Below, piece by piece: positions 10,166 to 28,958 of a stretch of DNA of 64,000 nt. Source of the stretch: JACCZR01 sp963844805 (lineage in GTDB: Bacteria > Actinomycetota > Thermoleophilia > Solirubrobacterales > Thermoleophilaceae). The notes under the pieces were generated by a model. It was not told the origin of the DNA and did no database searches. It saw only the letters and a program-made list of their open reading frames with translations. The stretch spans positions 62,001-126,000 of the forward strand of contig CAWJPU010000011.1 in NCBI GenBank assembly GCA_963844805.1, in the 5' to 3' direction. The number at the start of each line of letters is the position of its first letter. The stretch's first letter is position 1. Position numbers and translations under genes: made by a program.

Positions 10166-11278
10166 ATGGCTACCGCCTCGAAGAACCCCTATGACGTCCT
10201 GGGCGTCGACAAGAAGGCCTCCGACGAGGAGATCAAGAAGGCCTACCGCAAGCTCGCGCGGCAGTACCACCCTGACCGCAACCCCGGGGACGCGCGCGCC
10301 GAGGAGCGCTTCAAGGAGATCCAGGAGGCCAACTCGATCCTCTCGGACCCCGAGAAGCGCAAGGCCTACGACTCGGGCGGCGGCATCTTCGGGTCGGGCT
10401 TCGATCCCGGGGCCTTCCGCACCGGTGGAGGCGGCTTCGGGGGCGGGCTGGGCGACATCATCTCCGACCTGTTCGGCAACGCCACCGGGCGCGCCGGGGG
10501 CGCGGGCGCGGGCCAGGCGCCGCGCGGTCGCGACCTCGAGACCGAGGTCAACATCTCCTTCCAGCAGGCCATGGACGGCGCGCAGGTCTCGGTCACCGTG
10601 CCGATGTCCGCGCCCTGCCCCACCTGTCACGGCACGGGGGCCAAGCCCGGCACCACGCCGCGGGTGTGCAGCCGCTGCCACGGACGCGGTGTCGAGCAGG
10701 AGTCCCAGGGGCTGTTCTCGATCTCGCAGCCGTGCACGCTGTGCGGCGGCACCGGTACCGAGATCGACGACCCATGTCCCACGTGCAACGGTCAGGGCCA
10801 GACGAGGCAGGTCAAGCGCTACCGGGCGAACATCCCCGCCGGCGTGCGCGACGGCTCGCGGGTGCGGCTCGCGGGCAAGGGCGAGTCGGGCCCACGCGGC
10901 GGACCGTCCGGTGACCTGTATGTGATCACGCGTGTGGCCGAGTCGCCGCTGTTCACCCGCCGGGGAGACAACCTCGAGGTATCGGTGCCGATCACGATCC
11001 CCGAGGCCATCCGCGGGGCGACGATCGAGGTGCCCACGCTGAGCGGCAGCAAACGCATCCGCGTGCCCCCGGGCACCCAGCACGGGACCCTGCAGCGCCT
11101 GCGGGGCGAGGGCCCGCCAAGGCTGAGCGGCAAGGGCCGCGGCGACATCCACTACCGCCTGGTGATCGACGTGCCGCGCTCGCTCTCGCGCGAGCAGCGC
11201 GAGGCGGTCGACGACCTGGCCAACGTCTTCGACGAGGACCCGCGCGAGCGGATCCTGTCCGACGGCAAGGCCTCGTGA
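10166..11278 (+). CDS. dnaJ: Co-chaperone DnaJ (Hsp40, type I)
   Basis: Stimulates DnaK ATPase and delivers substrates. The J-domain carries YHPDRNPGD with the essential HPD. A Gly/Phe-rich linker follows, then four zinc-finger CxxCxGxG repeats (CPTCHGTG, CSRCHGRG, CTLCGGTG, CPTCNGQG) and the C-terminal substrate domains, 370 residues in all. The frame is intact. Its TGA overlaps the hspR ATG by one base. Confidence 0.98.
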   Translation: MATASKNPYDVLGVDKKASDEEIKKAYRKLARQYHPDRNPGDARAEERFKEIQEANSILSDPEKRKAYDSGGGIFGSGFDPGAFRTGGGGFGGGLGDIISDLFGNATGRAGGAGAGQAPRGRDLETEVNISFQQAMDGAQVSVTVPMSAPCPTCHGTGAKPGTTPRVCSRCHGRGVEQESQGLFSISQPCTLCGGTGTEIDDPCPTCNGQGQTRQVKRYRANIPAGVRDGSRVRLAGKGESGPRGGPSGDLYVITRVAESPLFTRRGDNLEVSVPITIPEAIRGATIEVPTLSGSKRIRVPPGTQHGTLQRLRGEGPPRLSGKGRGDIHYRLVIDVPRSLSREQREAVDDLANVFDEDPRERILSDGKAS

Positions 11279-11706
11279 TGGACCGCGACCAGGGCGTCTA
11301 CATGATCTCGGTGGCGGCGGAGCTGGCGGGCATGCACCCCCAGACGCTCCGCATCTACGAGACGCGCGGGCTGATCACCCCCGGCCGCTCCCCCAAGGGC
11401 ACGCGGCTCTACTCCCAGGAGGACGTCGACCGCCTGCAGCGGATCCAGGAGCTGACCACCGAGATGGGCATGAACCTGGCCGGCGTCGAGAAGGTCTTCG
11501 AGCTCGAGGGCGAGATCGCCCGCATGAAGCGCCGCATGCGCTCGCTGGAGCGCCAGGCCGAGCGGATCCAGACGGAGCTCGGCGACGAGCTCGAGCGCGT
11601 GCGCCGCTCGTTCCGGGCGGAGCTCGTGCGCTACGAGCCACCGGGCCAGGCGCTGCAGCCGGCCGAGCAGGCCGTACGCGTGCGCGTCGAGCGCCCCCGG
11701 CGCTGA
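11278..11706 (+). CDS. hspR: Heat-shock repressor HspR (MerR family)
   Basis: A 142-residue MerR-type regulator. The winged-helix N-terminus reads YMISVAAELAGMHPQTLRIY, the typical HspR form that lacks a metal-binding C-terminus and ends in a basic coiled coil. In actinobacteria HspR uses DnaK as co-repressor to repress the dnaK operon. ATG at 11278 follows the dnaJ stop with a 1-base overlap; the GTG one codon earlier is also possible. The probable target is the inverted repeat at 7615-7634. The order dnaK-grpE-dnaJ-hspR matches Streptomyces. Confidence 0.93.
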   Translation: MDRDQGVYMISVAAELAGMHPQTLRIYETRGLITPGRSPKGTRLYSQEDVDRLQRIQELTTEMGMNLAGVEKVFELEGEIARMKRRMRSLERQAERIQTELGDELERVRRSFRAELVRYEPPGQALQPAEQAVRVRVERPRR

Positions 11707-11779
11707 GCCGCGCCGTTTAGCGGTGCCGGTCTGGCGGGAAGCCCTCTGTCAGACGCATCGTCCGACCGGGAGGAACCGC

Positions 11780-13191
11780 GTGACGCGAGCGCTCGAAGTG
11801 GACCTGGAGCCCAGGCGACGCCGGCGCGGCAGGAAGGCGGTCGTTTTCGGCGCCACGCTCGCGGCGCCCATGGCCGCGGTGCCCGCCGCGGAGGCGTACA
11901 TCCCCGACGAGACCGGCGCGCCCGAGCCCACCAAGCAGTTCGGCTCGGCCGACGCGGCCGAGCGCCAAGCCGCCCCCGAGCCGGCTCCGCCGACGCAACC
12001 GAAGGCGCCCGTGCCCACGCCTGCCTCAGGCCCCGAGCCGACCCCCGTTCCCAAGGCCGCGCCGGAGCCGCCGCCCGCGGACCCCAAGCCGAACGAGCAC
12101 CAGGCGCTGCGTGACATCGAGCCCGCGCGGGAGCCGGCGCCCGCGCCGGAGCCGGAGCCGCGCCGCCCCGCGCCGGAGCCGGCTCCCGCGCCGACCCCCG
12201 CGCCCGAGGACGTGAATCCCAACGAGCACGAAGCACTGCGCGACCTCGATCCTCCGCCTGCCGACGACGAGCCGCGAGGCGACGGCGACGGGCCCCTTCC
12301 GCCCCACGGCGGGATCGACCCGCAGCTGTGGGCCCACCTGCCCGATGAGGATCGCCAGGCGATCCGCGAGGAGCAGCAGCGCGACGAGGACGAGCGCCAG
12401 CTGCGCGAGTGGGAGCAGAACCCGCCCGACTACGTCGCGCTCGGCGACTCCTACTCGGCGGGCACCGGCACCATCCCCGATGGCGAGGATCCGGCGGGCC
12501 AGCGCACCGAGGACGCCTACGGCCCCGAGCTGGCCGAGGCGCGCAACTACGACATCGAGCACGTGGCCTACGGCGGCGCCACCACCGAGAACGTGCTCGA
12601 GGGACAGGGCGACGAGCCGCCGCAGGTGGACGCGCTCAACGCCTCGACCGATGTGGTGACGATCTCGATCGGCGGCAACGACGTCGGGTTCAGCGACGTC
12701 GCCGGAGAGTGCGGCAACCCCCTCAACAGCGACGACGACTGCCTGGAGCGGGTCGACGAGGCCCAGGCCTACATCGAGGACGAGCTCCCCGCGCGGCTGG
12801 ACGACGTCTATTCAGAGATCGACACCCGGGCGCCCGAGGCCGAAGTCGTCGTGGTCGGCTACCCCCGGCTGTGGGACGAGGACGCCGGCGACGACGGCAA
12901 CGCTCTCCCCGACTTCAGCGACACCGAGCGCGAGCAGCTGAACGCCACGGGCGACCTGCTGGCCATCACGATCGGCGAGCAGGCGCGCGAGTACGACTTC
13001 GAGTTCGTGGACCCGCGGGCGACGTTCGAGGGCCACGGCGTCGGCTCCGACGAGGAGTACCTCAACGGCCTGAGCGCAGACTGGGGCCGGATCCTGGACG
13101 GCGACCCACCGGTCGACGACGACTCTTCCACCCCAACGAGGCGGGCTACGACGCGCTGGGCGAGTTGGTCGTCGCCGAGCTCGAAGACTAG
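11780..13191 (+). CDS. Exported SGNH/GDSL hydrolase with long Pro-rich spacer, frameshift near C-terminus
   Basis: GTG at 11780 with GGGAGGA at 11768-11774. A basic Arg-rich start and a hydrophobic stretch ending near AEAY look like a signal peptide. A spacer rich in Pro, Glu and Ala of about 180 residues contains two copies of a PNEH-ALRD repeat (near residues 112 and 154). The catalytic domain shows YVALGDSYSAG (Ser block) and ISIGGNDVGF (block III). The final Asp-His block, LFHPNEAGYDALG, lies in a different frame, reached by restoring one base near 13121; that frame ends at TAG 13191. A secreted lipase or esterase is likely; the substrate is unknown. Confidence 0.78.
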
Positions 13192-13201
13192 GCGAGCGCT
13201 G

Positions 13202-15624
13202 TCAGGTAGCCGGGCCCGCGCTGGGCTCCCGGAGCTCCAGCTGACGACGCATCTGCAGGACCGTCCCGTCGGGGCCGCTGCTCAAGCTCACATCGTCCAT
13301 CAGGCTGCGCATCAGCACGAGCCCCTTCCCAAAGTGGCTCTCGACCGGCTCGCGCCAGCTCCCCGTGTCGCGCACGGTGATGGCGACCGCGCCTTCGTCG
13401 TGCGTGGCCTCGAGTGAGAAGGCGTCGCCGCGAAAGACGTGGCCGTGCCGCGCCGCGTTGGTGAAGGCTTCGTAGCAGGCCAGCGCCACGTCTTCGGCGT
13501 CCCGTTCGCCGGCCCCGAGGCGCTCCAGCCAGCGAACGAGCACCCGGCGCGCAGCGCGGAGCGCAGCGGGATCGGTGGGAATCCGGAGGTCCAGCCGGTC
13601 CGGGGTCAGGAGCTTCGACCGCAGCGCGAGGACGGCGATGTCGTCACGCCCGGAGGGGTCGGCGACCTCGGACATGATCCGGTCGCACAGATCCTCAGGA
13701 TCGTGTCCGCCCTCCCCCACGCATCGCTTCAGCCTCTCGAAGCCGACGTCCAGGGACTCGCCCGGCACCTCCACGAGGCCGTCGGTGTACAGCAGCAGGG
13801 TGGACCCGGAAGGCAAGGGGGCCTGCGCGGATTCGACAGGGCCGACCTCACCGACCCCCAATGGGCAGAACCGGCCCCCCCAAAGGAACTCGGCCTTGGA
13901 GTCGGGACCGACCACCAGGGGCGGGAGGTGGCCGGCGCTGATGTAGCGAACCAGCTCGGCCTCGGGATCCAGGACGGCGTAGAGCAGCGTCGCCATCGTG
14001 CGCCGCTCCCGTCCGAGGAGGCGGCCCAGCCGCTCGACCACGCGTTCGGGCGACGACGTCTCGATGGCGTAGGCGCGCAGCGCGTTGCGAAGCTCGCCCA
14101 TCAGCGCGGCTGCCTCGATGCCGTGCCCGGCCACGTCGCCCATGGCCAGGGCGATGGCTCCGTCGTCAAGCCACACCGAGTCGTACCAGTCGCCCCCCAC
14201 GTCGGCTCCACCCGGCCGGTAGCGCGCGGCGATGTCGATGCCGGGGGGCTGAGGCAGCTGGGCCGGGAGCAGGGAGCGCTGAAGGGTCTCCACGACCCGG
14301 TGCTCCCGGTCGTACAGCCGGGCGTTGCCGATCGCCAGGGCGGCCCGGTCGGCGATCAGGGAGAGCAGCGCAAGGTCGTCGCCGTCGAAGCGGTCCGGTA
14401 CGACCGACGCGACCTGCAGAACTCCCCTGACGGCTCCCTCCGCGACGAGCGGAACGCCAACGAGCGACCGCAGGCCGCTCTCGCGCAGGTCGGGCTCGAA
14501 GTCGAGCGACGCCTCGCCGTCGGCCAAGAGGTCGCCGACGACGATCGTCCGCCGCTCCTTTGCGACGCGCCCGGTGAAGCTGCGCCGGTCGAGCGGCACC
14601 TTCAGCTCGCTGGTGGCGGGTGGGATGCCGCTGACACCACGGAGCTCGAGCGCTTGGCGGTCGGCGTCGGTCAGCAGCACCGACACGCTGTCGGCGCTGA
14701 TGATCTCCCGGGTGCGGTCGAGAAGCTCGGGAAGGAGGTCCTCCAGCCCGAGGTGCGCGAGCGCGGCATCAGAGACCTTCTGGAGGCCCCTCACCATTCG
14801 CGCCATCGCCTCGGCCTCGGTGCGGGCAGTCTGCTCTCGCATGCGCTGAGCGCGCTCTTGCTCGGCGCGCGTCCGCTCGGTCACGTCCTCCAGCTGCACG
14901 ATCAGCTCCTCGGCGCGAGAGTCGTGGCCGGCCATGCGGGCCGCGGAGACGACGACCTGCATCTCCCGGCCGTCGGGGTGAACGAGGCTGTGCTGTGCCC
15001 GGTAGTCCTCGCGCTCACCGGCGGCCAGCTCCTGGAGGGCGTGGAGATCGCCGTTTGCGTCGCCTGGCGGCACGACCTCCTCCCACACTGCGCCCAGGAG
15101 CTCGCTCTCGGGCCGGCCGATGAGCCCCGCCAGCGCGGCATTGACCTGCACCAGCCGTCCGTCGGGGGCCACCAGCGCCATGCCGCTCGGGGCGTCGGCG
15201 AACGCAGTCCTGAAGCGCTGCTCGCTGGCCTCGAGCTCGGCAGTCTTGTGGAACAGCTCGACGAACACCGACACCTTCGAGCGCAGCACCGCCGGGTCGT
15301 AGGGCTTGAGCAGGTAGTCGACCGCCCCCTCCGAGTAGCCGCGAAAGACGTGCTCGGTGTCCTTGCTGATGGCGGTGACGAAGATGATCGGCACGTGCCG
15401 CGTCCGGGCACGCTGTTTGATGAGGGCCGCGGTCTCGAGGCCGTCGAGCCCGGGCATGTGCACGTCGAGCAGGATCAGCGCGTATTCGTCTTTGAGCAGG
15501 AGCTTCAGCGCCTCGTCGCCCGACGTCGCCCTCACCAGGTCCTGTTCCAGCGGGCGCAGGACGGCCTCCAGCGCGAGGAGGTTGTCTGGCTGGTCGTCGA
15601 CCAGCAGGACCTTGGCCCGGCGGG

Positions 15625-15628
<4 letters not shown>
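13202..15628 (-). CDS. REC-PAS-GAF-PP2C-HATPase phosphatase (RsbU-like signalling output)
   Basis: An 808-residue soluble signalling protein. Domains in order: receiver (about 1-120, phosphoacceptor Asp55 in ILLDVHMPG), PAS (about 140-250), coiled coil and GAF (about 285-440), SpoIIE/PP2C phosphatase (about 460-660, with GGDWYDS and MGDVAGHG metal motifs and the GRDDIAVL block), and an RsbW-type HATPase_c (about 670-800). It starts at GTG 15628, overlapping the TGA of the giant kinase by 4 bp (GTGA), so the two are co-translated and the kinase is the obvious phosphodonor for its REC. It probably feeds a sigma/anti-sigma partner-switch. A longer upstream frame is shadow of the kinase gene. Confidence 0.88.
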
Positions 15629-21123
<5,495 letters not shown>

Positions 21124-21242
21124 GGCAGCTCCTTCAGTTGTCGGGCGCGAGTCCGGCGATCCACTCTAAGGGATGCTGGTCGGCCACGAGCACCCTTTCG
21201 TCGAGTTCGCCGTCGCGGGTGGGCGGACGGTGCAGGATCTGC

Positions 21243-21248
21243 TATAAC
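21243..21248 (+). promoter_or_regulatory. Candidate -10 element of clpB with near-leaderless transcript
   Basis: TATAAC lies 16 bp before the GTG start at 21265, so transcription would begin about 7-10 bases from the start codon. No good -35 is seen at the expected distance and there is no clear ribosome-binding site, consistent with leaderless or very short-leader translation, which is common in actinobacteria. Confidence 0.35.
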
Positions 21249-21264
21249 CTGACTGAGATTTTCT

Positions 21265-23796
<2,532 letters not shown>

Positions 23797-23797
<1 letters not shown>

Positions 23798-24166
23798 TGG
23801 GCAAGCGCGCCCGCCGCAAGAAGCGTGAGGGAGGCGGCGGCGCCGAGGCGCCGGCCTCGGCCACCGACTACCGCGACGGCGAGGGCAACGTGCTGACCCT
23901 GCGCGACTCGCTCAGCGACGGCACGCTGCGCAAGCTCGAGAACCTCGACGCCAAGCCGGCGGCCTCGGCCGAGGACCGCTGGCAGCGGCGGGTCGAGTTC
24001 CTGTTCGAGCGCCTGGCGGTGCGCTGGGAGATCGCCGGCCTGCCGCTGGAGACCCAGAAGGAGCTGCTCGGCCGCCTGCGGATGGCGACGGCCGAGGAGA
24101 AGCGCTTCGTCCGGCGAGACGCTCGCCGCCCACCTGGCCGAGCGCTATCCCGAGCTGACGGTCTAG
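23797..24166 (+). CDS. Small acidic/basic hypothetical protein downstream of clpB, one frameshift
   Basis: GTG at 23797 overlaps the last base of the clpB TAG. About 122 residues: a Lys/Arg-rich start (RARRKKREG), then a soluble helical domain (RRVEFLFERLAVRWEIAG, then LETQKELLGRLRMA). One extra C near 24114 (CGTCCGGCGAGACG) shifts the frame; skipping it continues to ETLAAHLAERYPELTV and TAG 24164-24166. No recognised family. Coupling to clpB suggests a role with it. The stop shares CTAG with the convergent exported protein. Confidence 0.6.
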
Positions 24167-24905
24167 GGCGCGCGAAGCGAGCGCCGCTGAGCGGGCGGCC
24201 CGGAGACCTGCTCCCAGCGCTCGCCGGTGGAGGCGGCGGAGGCCGCGCTCGAGCTGGAGGTCCGGAACACGGTGACCCGGAAGACCACGCAGGCGCGATT
24301 GGCGGTCGGCCCGCGAGCAGCGGCGGTAGCGGCGCCGCGCGTCGAACTGCACGCGGTAGGTGCCGGGCTGGGTTCCGCGCCTTGAGCAGGCGCTTGCGGG
24401 CGCTGACCTTGGCGCACGCGGCCGCGCAAGCGCCCGATGCGCGCGTCGACCTTGTAGCGGCGCCCCCGGCGCGCGTGCGAGTAGAGCGTGCGTCCGCCGA
24501 TGAAGCCCGCGCGCGCCGATCCTCCGCAGCCTCGACGGCGACCCGGTGCGTGGACGGATGCTCACAGCCAGAGCGGTGATGCGCACCTGGGTGGCGGCGG
24601 TGAGGGCGGCGTTGGTGGCGTCGGTGGCGGAGAAGCTGTAGAGGCGCGAGCCGCTCGACTGCGAGGGCGTCGTGAACAGGACGCCGAAGGCGCCGGCCGC
24701 GTCGGCGGTGGTCGGCCGCGGCGACTGCGCCGTCGCGGCCGATCGCGACCGCGCCGTTGGGCGTGTAGCCCGTGCCGCTCAGCGTGGCCGTGGTCCCCGG
24801 CCGAAAGCACGACCGGTCGAAGCCCAGCGTGGCGGCCGACGCGCTCGGGGCGAAAGCGGCCGCGAGGACGCCCAGGACGAGGAAGGTGAGGATCCGGTTG
24901 CGCAC
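24163..24905 (-). CDS. Exported hypothetical protein, several frameshifts
   Basis: GTG at 24905 (a TTG at 24914 is also possible) starts a clear signal peptide: ILTFLVLGVLAAAFAPSASA. A mature Ig/adhesion-like part follows (FRPGTTATLSGTGYTPNG). Further coding sense is spread over all three frames: PSQSSGSRLYSFSATD, GGRTLYSHARRGRRYKVD, AKVSARKRLLKAR and ACVVFRVTVFRTS. At least three or four single-base shifts would be needed to join them. Either error-rich sequence or a decaying gene. No function assigned. Confidence 0.5.
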
Positions 24906-24924
24906 GACGGGCAACTGTACTCCG

Positions 24925-25564
24925 TCACCTGGCCCTCGCAGCCCCCTTGTACATGGGCTTGACCAGCGGGACCGCGCCCGGCAGCTCGCCCCAGTCCGCG
25001 CCCGTAACCTCGAGCGGCGACGCGGCGAGGGCCGCGGGAGTGTCGCGGTTGCAGTGGCAGCCGTAGCCGAAGACGTACCAGGGCCCGTGCAGGCGGTCCT
25101 GCCAGCGGGCCAGACCCTCCTCGCGCGCGCGCACGTGCTCCAGGAACAGGAAGCGCCCGCCCGGCTTCAGCACCCGGTCGACCTCGCGTAGCACCGCAGC
25201 GAGGTCGGGCACCGTGCACAGGACCAGGGTGACCGCGACCGTGTCGAAGGAGGAGTCCGGGAAGGGCAACGACTCGCCCGGGGCGAGCACGACCTCGGTG
25301 CCCGGCCTGATCTCGGCCACCTTCTTGCGCAGCTTGGCGGCCATCGGCTCGAACGGCTCGGAGGCGACGAGCTCGACGTCGCACGGGCCAGTGCTGGAGA
25401 TTCAGCCCCGAGCCGGCGCCGATCTCCAGGCAGCGTCCCTCGGCCTGGCTCAGCAGGTCGCGGCGCAGGTCGGTGAGCCCGCTGCGCTCCATGGCCCTGA
25501 AGAAGAAGTCGTATAAGAGCGCGAAGCCTCGGCCCCAGGTGGCGTCATAGACACGGCGCAGCAC
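24925..25564 (-). CDS. Class I SAM-dependent methyltransferase (UbiE/Methyltransf_11 type), one frameshift
   Basis: GTG at 25564 begins LRRVYDATWGRGFALLYD. The SAM-binding motif I reads CLEIGAGSGLNLQHW. After it, one extra base near 25390 moves the frame; the rest (VASEPFEPMAAKLRKK, DTVAVTLVLCTVPDL, LREVDRVLKPGGRFLFLEHV) is typical of small methyltransferases and runs to TGA 24925. About 212 residues when joined. The C-terminal WYVFGYGCHCNRDT is seen in a family of uncharacterised actinobacterial enzymes. Substrate unknown. Confidence 0.82.
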
Positions 25565-25609
25565 AGTTGCTGACAATAGGCTGCGAGACCCTCGACCCCA
25601 GGAGCCGCC

Positions 25610-25891
25610 ATGCCCACCTACGTCATGTTGACCACGCTCACGCCCGAGGGCGTCCAGACGCTGAAGAACAACCCCCAGCGCCTCCAGGAGGTCAACAAGG
25701 AGATCGAGCAGCTCGGCGCCGAGGTCAAGGCCCAGTGGGCAGTCCTGGGCCAGTACGACTTCGTGAACGTGATCGAGGCCCCCGACGACACGACGATGGC
25801 GCGCGTGTCGATCGAGCTGGGCTCGCGCGGCACCGCCCGGTACGAGTCGCTGGCGGCGATCGCCGTCGACGACTTCGTCGCCTCGCTCTAG
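25610..25891 (+). CDS. GYD-domain protein
   Basis: A 93-residue alpha/beta-barrel dimer-type protein. MPTYVMLTTLTPEGVQ starts the fold and GQYDFVNVIEAPDD is the GYD-like signature. Members are small stand-alone proteins of unknown role. The stop is immediately followed by the purD start, so it is the first gene of the purine operon here and is co-expressed with it. Confidence 0.88.
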   Translation: MPTYVMLTTLTPEGVQTLKNNPQRLQEVNKEIEQLGAEVKAQWAVLGQYDFVNVIEAPDDTTMARVSIELGSRGTARYESLAAIAVDDFVASL

Positions 25892-27171
25892 TTGAAGCTC
25901 CTGGTCGTAGGCGGAGGAGGGCGCGAGCACGCGCTCGTCCGCGCCCTGTTGCGCAGCCCGCGCACGCCCGAGGTGCTGGCCGCCCCCGGGAACGCGGGGA
26001 TCGCCCGCGACGGGGTGGAGTGCGCGGACGTGGGCGCCGAGGACGTGGACGGACTGGTGGCGCTGGCGCAGCGACCGCGCGGTGGACCTGGTGGTGGTCG
26101 GCCCCGAGGCCCCGCTGGTCGCCGGGCTGGTCGACGCCCTGGCCGAGGCCGGCATCTCCGCCTTCGGCCCCAGCGCCGCGGCCGCGCGCATCGAGGGCTC
26201 GAAGGCCCACGCCAAGGCGCTCATGCGCGACGTGGGCGTGCCCACCGCCGGCTACGCGGTGTTCAGCGACCGCGAGGACGCCGCCGCCCACCTGGCCTGC
26301 GCGAGCTACCCGGCGGTGCTCAAGGCCGACGTGCTGGCCGCGGGCAAGGGCGTGATCATCGCCGCCGACGAGCGCGAGGCCCGCGGGGCCCTGGACCTGT
26401 TCTTCTCCGAGCGGCGCTTCGGCGACACCGAGGTGGTGCTGGAGGAGTTCCTGGACGGCGAGGAGCTCTCCCTGCTGGCCATCTGCGACGGCGAGCGGGC
26501 GCTGCCCCTCGCGCCCGCGCGCGACTTCAAGCGGATCGGCGAGGGCGACGAGGGCCCCAACACGGGCGGCATGGGCAGCTTCTCGCCCGTCCCCGGCTTC
26601 GAGGCCGACGACGCGCAGGCGCTGGCGGCCGCCGTGCATCAGCCGATCGTGGACGAGCTCCGGCGCCGCGGCACGCCCTTCCACGGGGTGCTCTACGCGG
26701 GCCTGATGATGACCGCCGCCGGGCCGAAGGTGCTCGAGTACAACGCCCGCTTCGGCGATCCCGAGACCCAGGCGGTGCTGCCCCGGCTGCGCTCGGACAT
26801 CCTCGACCTGCTGCGAGGGCTCGACCCGGACCGGCGGCCTGGAGGGCGTGACGGCCGAGTGGTCGCCGCAGTGGGCGGTGACGGTGGTGCTGGCCTCGCG
26901 CGGCTACCCCGAGTCCTCGTCGAAGGGCGACGTGATCCAGGGGCTGGAGCCGGCCGGCTCGCCGGAGGTGGAAGTGCTGCACGCGGGCACCGCCGAGCGC
27001 GATGGCGAGGTGGTGACCGCCGGGGGGCGCGTCCTGAACGTGACCGGCCTGGGTGGCGACCCGGCCGAGGCCCGGGAGCGTGCCTACCAGGCGGCGGACC
27101 GCATCAGCTTCGACGGGATGCAGCTGCGGCGCGACATCGCCGCCGCCGCGGCTGAGAAGGTTCAGGCGTGA
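25892..27171 (+). CDS. purD: Phosphoribosylamine-glycine ligase (GARS), two frameshifts
   Basis: Second step of purine synthesis: joins glycine to phosphoribosylamine using ATP. TTG 25892 abuts the GYD stop. KLLVVGGGGREHALVRAL begins the N domain; GPEAPLVAGLVDAL, the ATP-grasp EEFLDGEELSLL and NTGGMGSFSP follow, with the C domain at AEWSPQWAVTVVLASRGYP. One extra C near 26073 (CGCAGCGACCGC) and one near 26837 (GGCGGCCTGG) split the frame; skipping both gives about 425 residues. All conserved blocks survive. The stop overlaps purE by 4 bp (GTGA). Confidence 0.93.
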
Positions 27172-27644
27172 ATCAGGAGCTGCCGCCCGAGTCGCCGGTG
27201 ACCCAGACCGAGGTCGAGGAGCAGTTCGCGGAGCTGGACGTCGACGCCCCCCGCGTGGGGATCGTGATGGGCAGCAAGAGCGACCTCCCGCTGATGGAGA
27301 AGGCGGGGGCCGAGCTCGAGGATCGGGGCATCCGCTACGAGATACGCGTGATGAGCGCCCACCGCGACCCCGACACGGTGGCCGACTACGCCAAGAACGC
27401 CCAGATGCGCGGCCTGCGGGTGATCATCGCCGGGGCCGGCCTGGCCGCAGCGCTGCCGGGAGTGGTGGCGGCCCACACCGACCTGCCGGTGATCGGCGTC
27501 CCGCTCACCTCCAAGACGTCGGTGGCCGGCGGCCTCGACGCCCTGCTCGCGATCAGCCAGATGCCGCCCGGCGTGCCGGTGGCATGCGTCGGGGTCGACG
27601 CGGCGAGGAACGCCGCGGTGCTCGCCGCGAAGATCCTCGCTTAG
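27168..27644 (+). CDS. purE: N5-carboxyaminoimidazole ribonucleotide mutase (PurE class I)
   Basis: Converts N5-CAIR to CAIR. The 158-residue protein has GIVMGSKSDLPLM, the catalytic-His motif SAHRDPD and GAGLAAALPGVVAAHT. A 30-residue acidic N-terminal extension precedes the core. It starts at GTG 27168, overlapping the purD stop. Class I PurE normally needs PurK, which is not in this window. Confidence 0.95.
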   Translation: MNQELPPESPVTQTEVEEQFAELDVDAPRVGIVMGSKSDLPLMEKAGAELEDRGIRYEIRVMSAHRDPDTVADYAKNAQMRGLRVIIAGAGLAAALPGVVAAHTDLPVIGVPLTSKTSVAGGLDALLAISQMPPGVPVACVGVDAARNAAVLAAKILA

Positions 27645-27648
27645 CTAA

Positions 27649-28933
27649 GTGATCGAGCGCTACACCCGTCCCGCGATCGGCGCGGTGTGGGACGAGGAGA
27701 ACAAGCTGCGCAGCTGGCTGCGGGTCGAGCTGGCGGTGGTCGAGGTGTTGGCCGAGCAGGGCGTGGTCCCGGCCGACGACGCCGCGGCCATCCGCGAGGG
27801 GGCCGCCTTCACCGTCGAGGCCGTCAAGGAGCGGGAGAAGGTGACCGACCACGACGTGGCTGCCTTCGTCGACGTGGTGGCGGGCCCGCTGGGCGAGGCC
27901 GGGCGCTGGTTCCACCATGGGCTCACCTCATCCGACGTGCTGGACACGGCCCTCGGGCCTCCAGCTGGCCGAGGCGGGAGGGCTCGTGCTGGAGGGAGCG
28001 CGCGGGGTGCGCGACGCCCTGGTGGCCCGCGCGCGAGAGCACCGCGCGACGCTGTGCGTGGGGCGCACCCATGGCGTGCACGCCGAGCCCACCACCTTCG
28101 GCGTCAAGCTCGCCGGCTTCGCGTTCGAGGCCGACCGCAACCTGGCGCGGCTCACCGAGGCGGTCGAGGGCGTGTCGGTCGGGGCGCTGTCGGGCGCGGT
28201 GGGGACCTACGCGGCCAACGGCCCCGAGCTCGAGGCCACCGTCCTGGACCGCCTCGGGCTGCGGCGCGAGGACGTCTCGACGCAGGTGGTGGCGCGCGAC
28301 CGCCACGCGGCGCTGCTGTCGGCCATCGCGCTGGCCGGGGCGGGCCTCGAGCGCCTGGCCACCGAGGTGCGCCACCTCCAGCGGACGGAGGTGCGCGAGG
28401 TCGAGGAGCCGTTCCGCTCGGGCCAGAAGGGCTCGTCGGCGATGCCCCACAAGCGCAACCCGATCATCAGCGAGCGGCTGACCGGCATCGCCCGCCTGCT
28501 GCGCGGCTACGCGCAGGCCGGCCTCGAGGACGTGGCGCTGTGGCACGAGCGCGACATCTCCCACTCCTCGGTCGAGCGGGTCGCGCTGCCCGACGCGACG
28601 ATCCTGCTCGACTACGGCCACTCGCTCGCCCTCCGCCTGATCGCGGGGATGACCGTGCACGAGGACCGCATGCGGGCCAACCTCGACGCCACCCATGGCG
28701 CGCTGTACTCGCAGCGCGCGCTGCTCGCGCTGGTGGAGGCGGGGTGGACCCGCGACGACGCTTACCGCCTGGTCCAGGAGAACGCCCAGCGGGCGTGGGA
28801 CACCGGCGTCCACTTCCGCGAGCTGCTGGCCGAGGCCGCACCCGGTCTCGACCTAAACCAGGTCTTCGACGCGGGCGCTTTCGTGCGCCACGCGGATGAA
28901 ATCGTGGACCGCCTGGCGCTGCTCGACGCATAG
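27649..28933 (+). CDS. purB: Adenylosuccinate lyase, one frameshift
   Basis: Cleaves SAICAR and adenylosuccinate, releasing fumarate. GTG 27649 follows purE after 4 bp. IERYTRPAIGAVWDEENK opens the protein; HHGLTSSDVLDTALG holds the TSSD motif; the signature SSAMPHKRNP lies later. One extra C near 27957 (CTCGGGCCTCCAG) breaks the frame; skipping it gives about 427 residues. Sequence error is the likely reason. It ends the first purine run. Confidence 0.95.
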
Positions 28934-28958
28934 CGCATGGAGAGGCGCGCGGGCGCGC

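Noticed and set aside
27640..27649. Palindrome CTTAGCTAAG between purE and purB, similar to the dnaK site
   Set aside because: It consists of the purE stop and the first base of the purB start; no spacer and no promoter context, so likely chance.
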